Below are positions 52,346-60,887 of a stretch of 64,000 nt of DNA, one piece after another. The translations under genes and the position numbers were made by a program. The DNA lies in the NCBI GenBank assembly GCA_020444045.1, contig JAHLLS010000028.1:1-64000 (forward strand), given 5' to 3'. The notes beneath the pieces were generated by a model, which was given only the letters and a program-made list of their open reading frames with translations, was not told where the DNA came from and did no database searches. The stretch's first letter is position 1, and the number at the start of each line of letters is the position of its first letter. Source of the DNA: Deltaproteobacteria bacterium. Lineage in GTDB: Bacteria > Desulfobacterota > Desulfobacteria > Desulfobacterales > UBA5852.

Positions 52346-53572
52346 TCAAGGACGCCAGGAGGACCAAAACCGCATCACCACCAGCAAGGTGCCCCCCAGA
52401 ATAATCGCCCCGCCGACATAAAAGATGGCCGCGATACCGAAGGCATCGTGAACCATGCCCAGAAGGATCGGCGATACGATGAATCCCAGACTCAAGGCAG
52501 CGTCAAACAGCCCCATGACCGCCCCCATACCGACACGCGCCCCTTCGCGCCCGGCCAGTACCAGGGCAGCGGGAACCGCGATACCGTTGGCGACACCCAT
52601 GAGAATGTTCATTACCAGGGCGCCGGAAAAATTCTGCACCAGGGGCATACCGGCCACGGCCAGGCCTGACAGAACAATCCCCCCCACCATCAAGGCAACG
52701 GGACGCGTGCGGTCGGCCAGGCGGCCGCCCGGACGCTGCAGGAAGGCGATCAGGAGCACGTTGACCCCCAGCAGGATCCCCACCTGGGTGCTGGAAATGC
52801 CGATGGCCACGCCGTAGAGCGGCAAAAAGGTGTACACGGCCCCCTGTCCCGCGGCCGAGAAAAAGCGAATGCTAAAAACGGTTTGCAGAATACGGCTCTG
52901 CCGGAGCGTCTGCATCATCGAGGACGAGGGTTTTACGGTTTCGCCCGCCTTGCGGGCCAGGGAAGGCACAAAGACCAGAATGCCGACCGACGTCACGAGT
53001 GCCAGACCGCCCATGGTTAAAAAAGCCGCTGCCGTCCCCAGCCAGTCCTTGATGATGCCACCCAGCAGGGGGCCGGCCCCCACGCCCAGCATAAGCGCCA
53101 TACTGAGGGTGCCCATGTAGATCCCCAATCGCTGCGGTGGTGCGATCTCGGCCACCACCGCCATGGCCACGGGCGCCACACAGACCGCGGCCAGGCCGTG
53201 GGCAAAGCGTACAGCGATCAGCCCGGTTACACTTGTGGACTGGATATAGGCGATGGACAACAACGCGTAGCAAAACAGCCCGGCCAGCATGAAGGGCTTG
53301 CGCCCCAGGCGATCGGAGAGCCGCCCCACCACCGGGTTGAAAAGGCTGCGGGCCAGGTTGAAGGCCGCGATGATGAACCCCAGCTCGGTGCCGCCGGCCC
53401 CCAGCTGAACCGCGTATAGCGGCATGATGGGCCAGATGATGCCCATACCCACCATGGTGACCCCCACCGAAGCGGACAACCAGAAGAGAATCCGGGCGGG
53501 GACCGGCCCGTCAGATGTATGGCGCTGGGATGAAATCACGCTGCCGACCTTATCCCAAACCTGCCTCGGCAT
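52346..53572 (-). CDS. MFS transporter
   Basis: The 408-residue protein has 12 helices and the MFS loop FNPVVGRLSDRLGRKPFMLAGL between helices 2 and 3, plus FLQRPGGRLADRTRPVALMVGG in the second half. It resembles multidrug or metabolite exporters. The start is ATG at 53572 (the preceding codon TTG is also possible); no strong ribosome site is visible. It diverges from the sigma-54 activator gene. Confidence 0.88.
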   Translation of the reverse strand: MPRQVWDKVGSVISSQRHTSDGPVPARILFWLSASVGVTMVGMGIIWPIMPLYAVQLGAGGTELGFIIAAFNLARSLFNPVVGRLSDRLGRKPFMLAGLFCYALLSIAYIQSTSVTGLIAVRFAHGLAAVCVAPVAMAVVAEIAPPQRLGIYMGTLSMALMLGVGAGPLLGGIIKDWLGTAAAFLTMGGLALVTSVGILVFVPSLARKAGETVKPSSSMMQTLRQSRILQTVFSIRFFSAAGQGAVYTFLPLYGVAIGISSTQVGILLGVNVLLIAFLQRPGGRLADRTRPVALMVGGIVLSGLAVAGMPLVQNFSGALVMNILMGVANGIAVPAALVLAGREGARVGMGAVMGLFDAALSLGFIVSPILLGMVHDAFGIAAIFYVGGAIILGGTLLVVMRFWSSWRP

Positions 53573-53688
53573 CAAAAGCTTTTGAAAATTTTATCGAATA
53601 CCGCTATCATCCATTATCTTTTTTCCACCATGCCGGCCAAAGGTCTTATTTCGACGTTTGTCTGACAATAAAACTACCCGTTACACCG

Positions 53689-55083
53689 ATGCCACGCAAT
53701 GCGATGAAGAATCCGAAGAAAAAAGCCACCGCCCCGACACCCACCGAGGCCATCCTGGAAAGTATATCGGACGGTGTGTTTACCGTCGACCTGGAATGGC
53801 GCATATCCTCTTTCAATCGGGCGGCCGAAACCATCACGGGGGTGTCACGCACCGACGCCATCGGCCGCCGCTGCTCAGAGGTCTTTCGCTCCAGCATGTG
53901 CGGGGCTGACTGTGCCCTCCGCCAGACCCTCAAAACCGGCCAGCCCGTCATTGGCCGAGCGGGTTATATCATCGATGCCGAAGGCGGCCGCATTCCCGTC
54001 AGCATCTCGACGGCGGTATTGCGGGAAGCCGACGGCCGGGTGATCGGCGGCGCTGAAACCTTCCGTGACCTCAGTGAAATCGAAGCCCTGCGCCGCGAAT
54101 TGGAGGGCCGCGCCCGAATCGGTGATCTCGTCAGTCGCAGCACGCTGATGCAACGCATATTCGAAGCACTGCCTGCCATTGCCGCCAGCCCCAGCACCGT
54201 CCTGATCCTGGGCGAGACCGGCACCGGCAAGGATCTGGTGGCCCAGACCATTCACAACCTGAGCCCCCGCAGCAAAGCTCCCTTTGTCGGGGTCAACTGC
54301 GGGGCCCTGCCCGAAACGCTATTGGAGTCGGAACTCTTTGGCTACAAGGCCGGCGCCTTTACCGGCGCCACCAAGGACAAACCCGGTCGCTTTGCCATGG
54401 CAGGAAGCGGCACCCTGTTTCTGGACGAAATCGGTGAAATCAGCCCGGCCCTCCAGGTGAGGCTCCTGCGGGTTCTACAGGAACGGTCCTATGAACCCCT
54501 GGGGAGCACCCGCTCGGAAGCCACCAAAGCGCGCTTGATTGTCGCCACCAACAAAGACCTGGCGGAGCAGATGCGCAAGGGCGACTTCCGGGAAGACCTC
54601 TACTACCGTGTGAACGTAGTCCGCGTCGAGCTGCCCCCGCTGCGCCGACGCAAAGAAGATATCCCCTTGCTGGTGGACCAGTTCATCGACCGTTTCAACC
54701 GGCTGCAAAACAAATCGATCGAGGGAATCACCGCCGAAGCACTGTCGCTGCTCATGGTGCATCCCTGGCCCGGCAACGTCCGTGAACTGGAAAACGCCAT
54801 CGAACGCGCCTTCATCATGTGCCGGGAAGGGCTTATCGGCCTGGAACACCTGCCCGATGAGCTGACGGCCCATGGCGTATCCCAATCCACAGCCCCCGGC
54901 ATCAAGACCGCCCATGACATGCTCGACGCCCAGGCCATCCAGAGCGCCTTGGACCAGCACCACAACAACCGAACCGCCGCCGCCCGGATGCTCGGTATCC
55001 ACAAAACCACCCTCTTCCGCCGGATGAAAAAACTGGGCATGTCCCTCCCGAAACAGGACGGGCGCTCACGCCCCACCCAATAG
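53689..55083 (+). CDS. Sigma-54-dependent transcriptional activator (PAS-AAA+-Fis)
   Basis: From the ATG at 53689 (53704 also possible; the frame extends to 53515 without support) it has 464 residues. A PAS domain (about residues 15-130; GVFTVDLEWRISSFNRAAETITG) contains the cysteines CSEVFRSSMCGADCALRQ. The AAA+ domain has GETGTGKDLVAQ, GAFTGATKDKPGRF, GTLFLDEIGEI and the GNVREL motif. A Fis-type helix-turn-helix ends the protein (NNRTAAARMLGIHKTTLFRRM). There is no receiver domain, so PAS input controls it. A sigma-54 promoter follows 130 bases downstream. Confidence 0.92.
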   Translation: MPRNAMKNPKKKATAPTPTEAILESISDGVFTVDLEWRISSFNRAAETITGVSRTDAIGRRCSEVFRSSMCGADCALRQTLKTGQPVIGRAGYIIDAEGGRIPVSISTAVLREADGRVIGGAETFRDLSEIEALRRELEGRARIGDLVSRSTLMQRIFEALPAIAASPSTVLILGETGTGKDLVAQTIHNLSPRSKAPFVGVNCGALPETLLESELFGYKAGAFTGATKDKPGRFAMAGSGTLFLDEIGEISPALQVRLLRVLQERSYEPLGSTRSEATKARLIVATNKDLAEQMRKGDFREDLYYRVNVVRVELPPLRRRKEDIPLLVDQFIDRFNRLQNKSIEGITAEALSLLMVHPWPGNVRELENAIERAFIMCREGLIGLEHLPDELTAHGVSQSTAPGIKTAHDMLDAQAIQSALDQHHNNRTAAARMLGIHKTTLFRRMKKLGMSLPKQDGRSRPTQ

Positions 55084-55217
55084 TAGCCGAAACGCACCCC
55101 TTCAAACAGCATACCGTAGCGCATACGCATCGATACGTCTCCCTGAACACACGGGTTTAAAATTTATATTTATAGTTATTATAATTATTTATATCTTTTA
55201 TTGGTAATCTGCCATTT

Positions 55218-55235
55218 CCGGCACAAACAATGCTT
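55218..55235 (+). promoter_or_regulatory. Sigma-54 (-24/-12) promoter for the NifX operon
   Basis: The sequence CCGGCACAAACAATGCTT has GG at 55220-55221 and GC at 55232-55233, ten bases apart, matching the TGGCAC-N5-TTGC sigma-54 consensus fairly well. Transcription would start at about 55245, just before the NifX-like gene at 55271. The gene for a sigma-54 activator lies immediately upstream, and an AT-rich stretch at about 55155-55200 could serve for activator or IHF binding. Confidence 0.7.
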
Positions 55236-55270
55236 TAGATCCGGTCGAACAACACCGAAGGACGCTTTTC

Positions 55271-55912
55271 ATGAACATCGCCATGTCGATCTGGAATCAT
55301 CGCATTGCCCCGGTTTTCGACGTCGCCCGGGACATCCGCCTGGTGGAAGTGCTCGGGGGACGCATGATCGGCCAAAAACAGCATGTCCTGTCCGGCGAAC
55401 TCCCGGTGCAAAGAGCGCTTCGACTGGTTGAGCTGGAAGTCGACACGCTGATTTGCGGGGCGATTTCGCGCCCGGTGAGGGCTATGATTGCCGGCTATGG
55501 CATCCAGGTGATCCCCTTTGTGGCTGGCAACCCGGAAGCGGTTATTCAGGCCTGGATAAAAGGGGGCCTGGCGGAAGAAGTTTTCATGATGCCCGGATGC
55601 CGGCGGCGGGGGCGCCATCCGAATCACAGCAACACCATTGAAAGCAGGGAGGTCAACCTCATGAATGGAAAAAAACAAGGCGGCCGCGGGGGCGGTCGTG
55701 GTCAAGGAGGTGGCGGGGGCCGTGGGCAGGGAGCCGGCGGCCGCGGTCAGGGCGGCGGCGGTCGAATGGTCCCTGCCGATAACGGCACCGCGGCGCAATC
55801 GAGTGGATTCTGCCGCTGCCCCCAGTGCGGACAGCGCGAACCCCATGAACGTGGTGTTCCCTGCGTCATGCAAAAATGCCCCAAATGCGGCGGCACCATG
55901 ACCAGAGCATAA
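55271..55912 (+). CDS. NifX/NafY-like (dinitrogenase Fe-Mo cofactor) protein fused to Gly-rich zinc ribbon
   Basis: Residues 1-110 form a dinitrogenase iron-molybdenum cofactor biosynthesis domain: FDVARDIRLVEVLGG, LVELEVDTLICGAISRPVRAMIAGYGIQVIPFVAG. Then comes a Gly/Arg-rich stretch (about 135-170) and a zinc-ribbon tail CRCPQCG...CVMQKCPKCGG. An ATG at 55661 (residue 131) is preceded by GGGAGG, so a separate Gly-rich zinc-ribbon protein may also be made. It binds or transfers a metal-sulfur cluster by family analogy. Confidence 0.82.
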   Translation: MNIAMSIWNHRIAPVFDVARDIRLVEVLGGRMIGQKQHVLSGELPVQRALRLVELEVDTLICGAISRPVRAMIAGYGIQVIPFVAGNPEAVIQAWIKGGLAEEVFMMPGCRRRGRHPNHSNTIESREVNLMNGKKQGGRGGGRGQGGGGGRGQGAGGRGQGGGGRMVPADNGTAAQSSGFCRCPQCGQREPHERGVPCVMQKCPKCGGTMTRA

Positions 55913-55942
55913 CCCAAACGTTAATCTAAGGAGGACAACATC

Positions 55943-56308
55943 ATGCCAGGAAGAAATCAAACAGGCCCCATGGGAATGGGCCCCATGACCGGACGCGGGG
56001 CTGGATACTGCAGCGGAAATGCCGGAACGGAAATCCCTTACACCGCCGCCGGATTTGGTTATGGATTGGGATTTGGCCGCGGGCGCGGCTTCGGTGGCGG
56101 TCGGCGTATGGGACGCAATTTCGGCAGAGGCGGCGGGATGCGTTTCGGCGGATATGGCGCCCCCTATGGTTACCCCGGAACGTACGGGCAGCCGGATCCC
56201 GAGATTGAAAAGCAAGCCCTCGCCGGCCAGGCCCGGAGCCTTCAGGCGGAACTGGAGGTGATTCAGAAACGCCTTGCCGCCCTCGAATCCGAATCGACCA
56301 CGGACTAA
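55943..56308 (+). CDS. DUF5320 domain protein
   Basis: The 121-residue protein starts after AAGGAGG and begins MPGRNQTGPMGMGPMTGRGAG, the usual DUF5320 opening, with a Gly/Arg/Tyr-rich middle and a helical C-terminal coiled coil (QARSLQAELEVIQKRLAALE). DUF5320 proteins regularly accompany NifX-like and Mrp genes in anaerobes. The function is not known. Confidence 0.86.
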   Translation: MPGRNQTGPMGMGPMTGRGAGYCSGNAGTEIPYTAAGFGYGLGFGRGRGFGGGRRMGRNFGRGGGMRFGGYGAPYGYPGTYGQPDPEIEKQALAGQARSLQAELEVIQKRLAALESESTTD

Positions 56309-56331
56309 TTGGGGTTGCGACCGCTAAACTC

Positions 56332-56362
56332 GGGCCGCACCGGATGCGGGATGGTGCGGCCC
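56332..56362 (+). terminator. Perfect stem-loop after DUF5320 gene
   Basis: GGGCCGCACC (56332-56341) pairs perfectly with GGTGCGGCCC (56353-56362) across an 11-base loop, 24 bases after the DUF5320 stop. No T-run follows, so it could be a terminator, a processing site or an mRNA stabiliser. Confidence 0.5.
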
Positions 56363-56617
56363 AACATTGACAGTTGAGTAAAAAATCCGATATCCGCGTT
56401 ACACTTATCCCTTGTTATTGCGGCATACCGGATGTACGCCCCACTTCTCGGGATTCGCAAGCCGTATCTCGAACATTTTACACAACCGTCAGAAACATGA
56501 CTTTTAAGCACCCATCAACATTTGAAAGCACCCAAGTGTCCTGTTGGCACATAGCCAAAGGGCTGGCAGAATTTGCCTTACGTTTGAACCAAGGGAAAGA
56601 ACACGCTTGGCCGTATC
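56363..56617. other. Intergenic region before the DUF89 gene
   Basis: With the preceding hairpin, this forms a gap of 309 bases between genes. No gene with a ribosome site was seen. It may hold a second promoter for the DUF89-radical SAM-MBL genes; no clear promoter elements could be picked out by eye. Confidence 0.4.
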
Positions 56618-57529
56618 ATGAAGACATCTTTGGATTGTATTCCCTGCTTCGTGCGCCAGGCGCTTGATGCGGCCCGGCAGTTGTCCGCGGACATGGCCTT
56701 CCATGAACGCATTCTGCGCGATGTGCTGCAATGGACCAGCGCGATGGACCTGAACCAGTCGCCCCCGGTCCTTGGCCAAAGGATTCACCGGCACCTGCGC
56801 GAACTGATGGGAAACGATGACCCCTATCGCCAGGCGAAAGAGGATCAGAACCGAATGGCGCTGGCCCTTCTTCCCGAGCTGGAAGCCATGGTCGCCTCTG
56901 CCGCAGATTCTTTGGAAACAGCCATACGCCTGGCCATGGCCGGTAATGTGATCGATCTGGGAGCCCATCGCACGGTCACCGCATCCCATGTCCGCCGATC
57001 GGTGCAGCACGCTTTATCCGAACCTTTTGTCGGTGAGACCAATGCGCTGCGCCAGGCCGTTTCCACCGCCCAAAACATTCTGTACATCGCCGATAATGCG
57101 GGGGAAATCGTTTTTGATCGCCTGTTGATCGCGCAACTCTCGCCCGCCGGCGTTACCCTTGCGGTGCGCGGCGCATCCGTTATCAATGACGCCACGATGG
57201 CGGACGCCCGGGCGGCAGGGTTGGATTCATTGGTCGGGGTGATCGACAATGGCTCGGACGCTCCCGGCACCCTTCTCGACGACTGTAGCGAGGCGTTCCG
57301 GCGATACTACCACGAAGCCGACCTCATCATCGCCAAGGGGCAGGGCAATTTTGAAACACTGAGCGACGCGCCGGGCAATATTTTCTTCTTGCTTCAGGCC
57401 AAATGCCCGGTGATCGCCGCCCATGTGGGACAGCCTGTGGGCACCCATATCATGATACGGTCTACCGACACGCCCGGTCATTCCGGTGGAATACGTCATG
57501 CCGGCGACGGACCGACAGAGCATTCATAA
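56618..57529 (+). CDS. DUF89 (ARMT1-like) metal-dependent phosphatase-fold protein
   Basis: The 303-residue protein opens MKTSLDCIPCFVRQALDAAR, the standard start with the CxxC pair. The DUF89 core shows NILYIADNAGEIVFDRLLI (metal-binding Asp/Asn), AVRGASVINDATMADA, and IIAKGQGNFETL near the C-terminal. Family members are metal-dependent damage-control phosphatases that hydrolyse unwanted sugar phosphates or modified nucleotides. The ribosome site is weak, so the start rests on family similarity. It is followed 33 bases later by a radical SAM gene. Confidence 0.9.
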   Translation: MKTSLDCIPCFVRQALDAARQLSADMAFHERILRDVLQWTSAMDLNQSPPVLGQRIHRHLRELMGNDDPYRQAKEDQNRMALALLPELEAMVASAADSLETAIRLAMAGNVIDLGAHRTVTASHVRRSVQHALSEPFVGETNALRQAVSTAQNILYIADNAGEIVFDRLLIAQLSPAGVTLAVRGASVINDATMADARAAGLDSLVGVIDNGSDAPGTLLDDCSEAFRRYYHEADLIIAKGQGNFETLSDAPGNIFFLLQAKCPVIAAHVGQPVGTHIMIRSTDTPGHSGGIRHAGDGPTEHS

Positions 57530-57562
57530 CGGTTAGCCCGCACCGCCAAGGAGAAACAAACC

Positions 57563-58522
57563 ATGAAGCCATCTGATATGCGACACGTATACGGGCCGGT
57601 ACCCTCGCGGCGGTTGGGGCGTTCGCTGGGGATCGATCTTGTGCCGTTCAAAGTCTGTACGTATGACTGTATCTACTGCCAACTGGGAAGAACGACGGAC
57701 CTGACCCTCGAAAGAAAAGCGTACGTCACGGCGGAAAGCATCATGGCCGAGTTGGAGCCTATATTGACGGCGGCTGACAGGCCCGACTATGTTTCACTGG
57801 CGGGATCCGGCGAACCCACACTGAACAGCGCTATCGGCGAGGTGATCCGACGCATCAAGCAGCAAACCGACATTCCGGTGGCCGTCCTGACCAATGGCGC
57901 CCTGCTCTGGATGACAGAAGTCCAGCAAGCCCTGCTGGCGGCCGACCTGGTGCTTCCCTCATTGGATGCCGGCGATGACGGTCTGTTTCAAAAGATCAAC
58001 CGACCGCACCAGGCCCTATCGTTCGAACGGATGGTTGACGGCCTGGCCGCCTTTACCCGGCGTTTTGCGGGAGCGGTCTGGCTGGAAGTCCTTTTGCTAA
58101 AGGGCATGACAGGCACGGAGGCGGAGGTTGAAAAAATCGCGGCCCACGTGAACCACATCAATCCGGCACGGGTTCAGTTGAATACGGTTTGCCGTCCGCC
58201 GGCGGAGACTATGGCATCGCCCCTCTCCAGCGACCAACTGCATGCTCTGGCAGCTCTTTTCGCCGTGCCTGTGGACATCGTCAGCTACGACGACACCGCA
58301 ACCGTGCCCGTGTCGACCGCTGAAAACGTCCGGGAGACCGACATTCTGGCCATGCTCGAGCGACGCCCCTGCACGGCCGATGATGTCGCCCGAGGCCTCG
58401 GGATCCATGTCAACGCGGCGCTCAAACATCTGGGGGCTCTGGTCACGGCCGGCCGACTGGCCACGAAAACCAACGCGGGGCGCAATTTTTACACACCGAC
58501 AGGAAAGCAGGAACACGAATGA
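57563..58522 (+). CDS. Radical SAM protein with C-terminal winged-helix-like domain
   Basis: The 319-residue protein has the Fe-S motif CTYDCIYC near residue 33 (CxxxCxxC), followed by LGRTTDLTLE and SLAGSGEPTLNS (SAM-binding GGEP equivalent), then NGALLWM. The C-terminal about 65 residues (LERRPCTADDVARGLGIHVNAALKHLGALVTAGRLATK) look like a helix-turn-helix/winged helix. AAGGAG precedes the ATG. Its product is unknown; it overlaps the MBL gene by 4 bases. Confidence 0.9.
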   Translation: MKPSDMRHVYGPVPSRRLGRSLGIDLVPFKVCTYDCIYCQLGRTTDLTLERKAYVTAESIMAELEPILTAADRPDYVSLAGSGEPTLNSAIGEVIRRIKQQTDIPVAVLTNGALLWMTEVQQALLAADLVLPSLDAGDDGLFQKINRPHQALSFERMVDGLAAFTRRFAGAVWLEVLLLKGMTGTEAEVEKIAAHVNHINPARVQLNTVCRPPAETMASPLSSDQLHALAALFAVPVDIVSYDDTATVPVSTAENVRETDILAMLERRPCTADDVARGLGIHVNAALKHLGALVTAGRLATKTNAGRNFYTPTGKQEHE

Positions 58523-59355
58523 ACGCTTCACCGATCGACATCACCATCCTGGTCGACAACCAGGCCGGAGCGGGCCTCACAACCGAGCATGGCTTTTCGC
58601 TTTGGATCGAGGCGGACGGCCGCCATATCCTTTTCGACACCGGACAGGGGCCGGCCCTGCCGATGAATGCCCGGACCATCGGGGTCGATTTGCGGAAAAC
58701 CGACCTGTTGGTTCTGAGCCATGGGCATTACGACCACACCGGCGGCATGCCCCACGTCCTGCATGTTGCACCCAACGCGCATGTCTATTGTCACCCCGGT
58801 GTGGTCCAGCCACGCTACAGTCTGCGCAACGGATCTCCGAAGCCGGCGCACATGCCCTCCGAATCCATGGCCGCCCTCGACAGGCTGCCCGAAAAAAACC
58901 TGCACTGGACGTCCGAAACGGTCATGCTCTCCGAAAACATCGGCCTGACCGGGCCTATCCCCCGCCAAACGACCTTCGAGGATATCGGCGGCGCCTTCTT
59001 TCTCGACCCGGAAGCCCGCCATGTCGATCCGATCGAGGACGATCTGGCCTTGTGGATCGAGACGGACGAAGGTCTGGTGGTCTGTGTCGGCTGCTGCCAT
59101 GCCGGCATCATCAACACCCTCACTCATGTCACACGCCTGAGCGGCGTCGCCCGCATCCGGGCGGTCATCGGCGGCCTGCACCTGCTGAACGCCGATGACC
59201 GGCGCTTGAATCAAACCCTGGCGGCCATGAAGACCATGCCCATCGAAACGGTGATTCCCTGCCACTGCACGGGCGACCGCGCGATAGATAAGTTGGAAGC
59301 GGTCATGGGCGCCAAGACACGGCGCAGCCGCTCAGGGACGACCCATCATTTTTGA
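58519..59355 (+). CDS. Metallo-beta-lactamase-fold hydrolase (dihydropterin synthase-like)
   Basis: The 278-residue protein has the MBL metal motif LSHGHYDHTGGMPH near residue 72, an earlier ILFDTGQGPALPMNA, CVGCCHAGIINTL in the middle and IPCHCTGDRA late. The pattern resembles the family of 7,8-dihydropterin-6-methyl-4-aminobenzene-5'-phosphate synthase-like proteins. It is coupled to the radical SAM gene by an ATGA overlap, which suggests joint action on one substrate or cofactor. Confidence 0.9.
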   Translation: MNASPIDITILVDNQAGAGLTTEHGFSLWIEADGRHILFDTGQGPALPMNARTIGVDLRKTDLLVLSHGHYDHTGGMPHVLHVAPNAHVYCHPGVVQPRYSLRNGSPKPAHMPSESMAALDRLPEKNLHWTSETVMLSENIGLTGPIPRQTTFEDIGGAFFLDPEARHVDPIEDDLALWIETDEGLVVCVGCCHAGIINTLTHVTRLSGVARIRAVIGGLHLLNADDRRLNQTLAAMKTMPIETVIPCHCTGDRAIDKLEAVMGAKTRRSRSGTTHHF

Positions 59356-59479
59356 CAACAGAACGTCGAATGGGGGAAGGACTAAAAAAGGCCTCTTGTA
59401 AACTTTTCCAAACAATCAGTCGTCCTATGGTTCAAACGCCGGCCAATCGCACAACGGCCACCAACCAAGGAGGACTGAC

Positions 59480-59833
59480 ATGAAAAAGAAAATCACCCTT
59501 ATCAGCCTGGTTTTGATCGGATTTGTCTACGTGTTTTCTGGCAGTGCCTGGGCCGGCCGTGATGTCCGCCACGGTCACCACTACCAGAAATGGCACCACA
59601 ATGGCGCTCCTTTTTACAAGAAGCACAATGGCTGGGGCCATGGCCGAAAAGGGCACTTTGGCCCGCGGTACCGTGGCCAACACCACCGTCCTTATCGCCG
59701 CCCGGTCGTCAAACACATTTACCACCACACCAGCAGTGACGACAGCTACAGCGATTACGACCAGTACCAGGCGGCCGGGACCGTGTCGGAACCCGGTTTC
59801 TCTTTTTCCTTCGGTATCAACGGCGCCCGGTAA
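59480..59833 (+). CDS. Small exported His-rich protein
   Basis: The 117-residue protein starts after AAGGAGG and has a signal peptide (LISLVLIGFVYVFSGSAWAG). The mature part is very rich in His, Gly, Tyr and Arg (KWHHNGAPFYKKHNGWGHG, HFGPRYRGQHHRPYRR), then an acidic SDDSYSDYDQY segment and a GFSFSFGI end. Metal binding in the periplasm is plausible. No family was recognised. Confidence 0.7.
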   Translation: MKKKITLISLVLIGFVYVFSGSAWAGRDVRHGHHYQKWHHNGAPFYKKHNGWGHGRKGHFGPRYRGQHHRPYRRPVVKHIYHHTSSDDSYSDYDQYQAAGTVSEPGFSFSFGINGAR

Positions 59834-59899
59834 CCCAATACCCCTGGTGAGGGACAGGCACCATGATAACCTGCCCCCACATTCCATAACCCGGTCAAA

Positions 59900-59935
59900 C
59901 CGCCGGGAACGTATCGATCCGATGCTTCCCGGCGG
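59900..59935 (+). terminator. Hairpin after the His-rich protein gene
   Basis: CCGCCGGGAA (59900-59909) pairs with TTCCCGGCGG (59926-59935) with a 16-base loop, 67 bases after the stop codon. It is followed by C-rich sequence rather than a T-run, so terminator function is only likely. Confidence 0.45.
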
Positions 59936-60075
59936 CCCCCTCTAATCCGGAATCGTCTCAAACGCCTTCCATAAATGACCGTCATGGTGCTTTATTTGGC
60001 CACTGTGCCTTGACGGCATCCTGATAGCGACCCATTTTGATGTGACAATGAATCTATCAAACAAAAGTGGGCCCA

Positions 60076-60624
60076 ATGATATCCATTACAGTTAGAGCAA
60101 TAGCGGCATTGTCGGTGATCAGCATTCTGGGGTGCGGATCCGCGCCCACCATTCCCACGGTGGACAGCCTGGATTTGAAGCGCTTCATGGGCGACTGGTA
60201 TGTCATCGCCAGCATCCCGACCGTTTTTGAAAAAGAGGCCTTTAACGCGGTCGAGTCCTATCGCCTGGATGCGGATGGATCCGTGGAGACGACCTTCCGG
60301 TTCAACAAGGGCGGATTCGACGGCCCTGAAAAAGTCTACACCTCGCGGGCCTTTGTTATCGATACCGACTCCAACGCGCACTGGGGCATGCAGTTCGTCT
60401 GGCCGTTCAAGGCCGAGTACCGCGTGGTTTTTCTGGCGGATGACTACTCCCACACCGTTATCGGAAGAAGCAAACGGGATTATGTCTGGATCATGGCCCG
60501 GGCGCCGTCGATCCCCGACGCCGACTACGCCGGGTTGCTGGCCCTTCTGGAATCCTACGGTTATGACATTCGCCAGGTCCAAAAAGTCCCCCAGCAAGCG
60601 GCAGGCCATTCCCCCACCGGCTGA
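60076..60624 (+). CDS. Blc-type outer-membrane lipocalin
   Basis: A start at 60076 gives 182 residues with a lipobox ILGC, so it is a lipoprotein. The lipocalin core is clear: LKRFMGDWYVIASIPTVFEK (GxW motif), then an AFNAVESYRLDADGSVETTFRF strand and LADDYSHTVIGRSKRDYVWIMAR, the conserved third motif. Blc binds fatty acids or lysophospholipids in the outer membrane. A GTG at 60067 is an alternative start. It lies before a sugar ABC transporter but separated by about 260 bases. Confidence 0.9.
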   Translation: MISITVRAIAALSVISILGCGSAPTIPTVDSLDLKRFMGDWYVIASIPTVFEKEAFNAVESYRLDADGSVETTFRFNKGGFDGPEKVYTSRAFVIDTDSNAHWGMQFVWPFKAEYRVVFLADDYSHTVIGRSKRDYVWIMARAPSIPDADYAGLLALLESYGYDIRQVQKVPQQAAGHSPTG

Positions 60625-60887
60625 CCCCACCGACACGCTTCACTCCCGCCCCATGCGCCTGTCGTCCCCCCCGGCAGCCACCACCGTCCCTCGGGCATCT
60701 TCAATTACATTGACATTACTGTAGGTTATGCCGTAACGTCATATCCGCCATCAAATTCCAACCGCCACAAACCAGAAGAAGGCCCAAACTCGCCGGATCG
60801 TGCCATGCGCGCCCTCCGGTGCACACCACAACCAATGATTCCGCTCGTCGGCTCAACCATCACCTGAGTCGAAAAGGAGGTGTTCAG

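Noticed and set aside
56374..56667. 97-codon plus-strand frame before the DUF89 gene
   Set aside because: It lacks a ribosome site, overlaps the DUF89 start in another frame and shows no motif.
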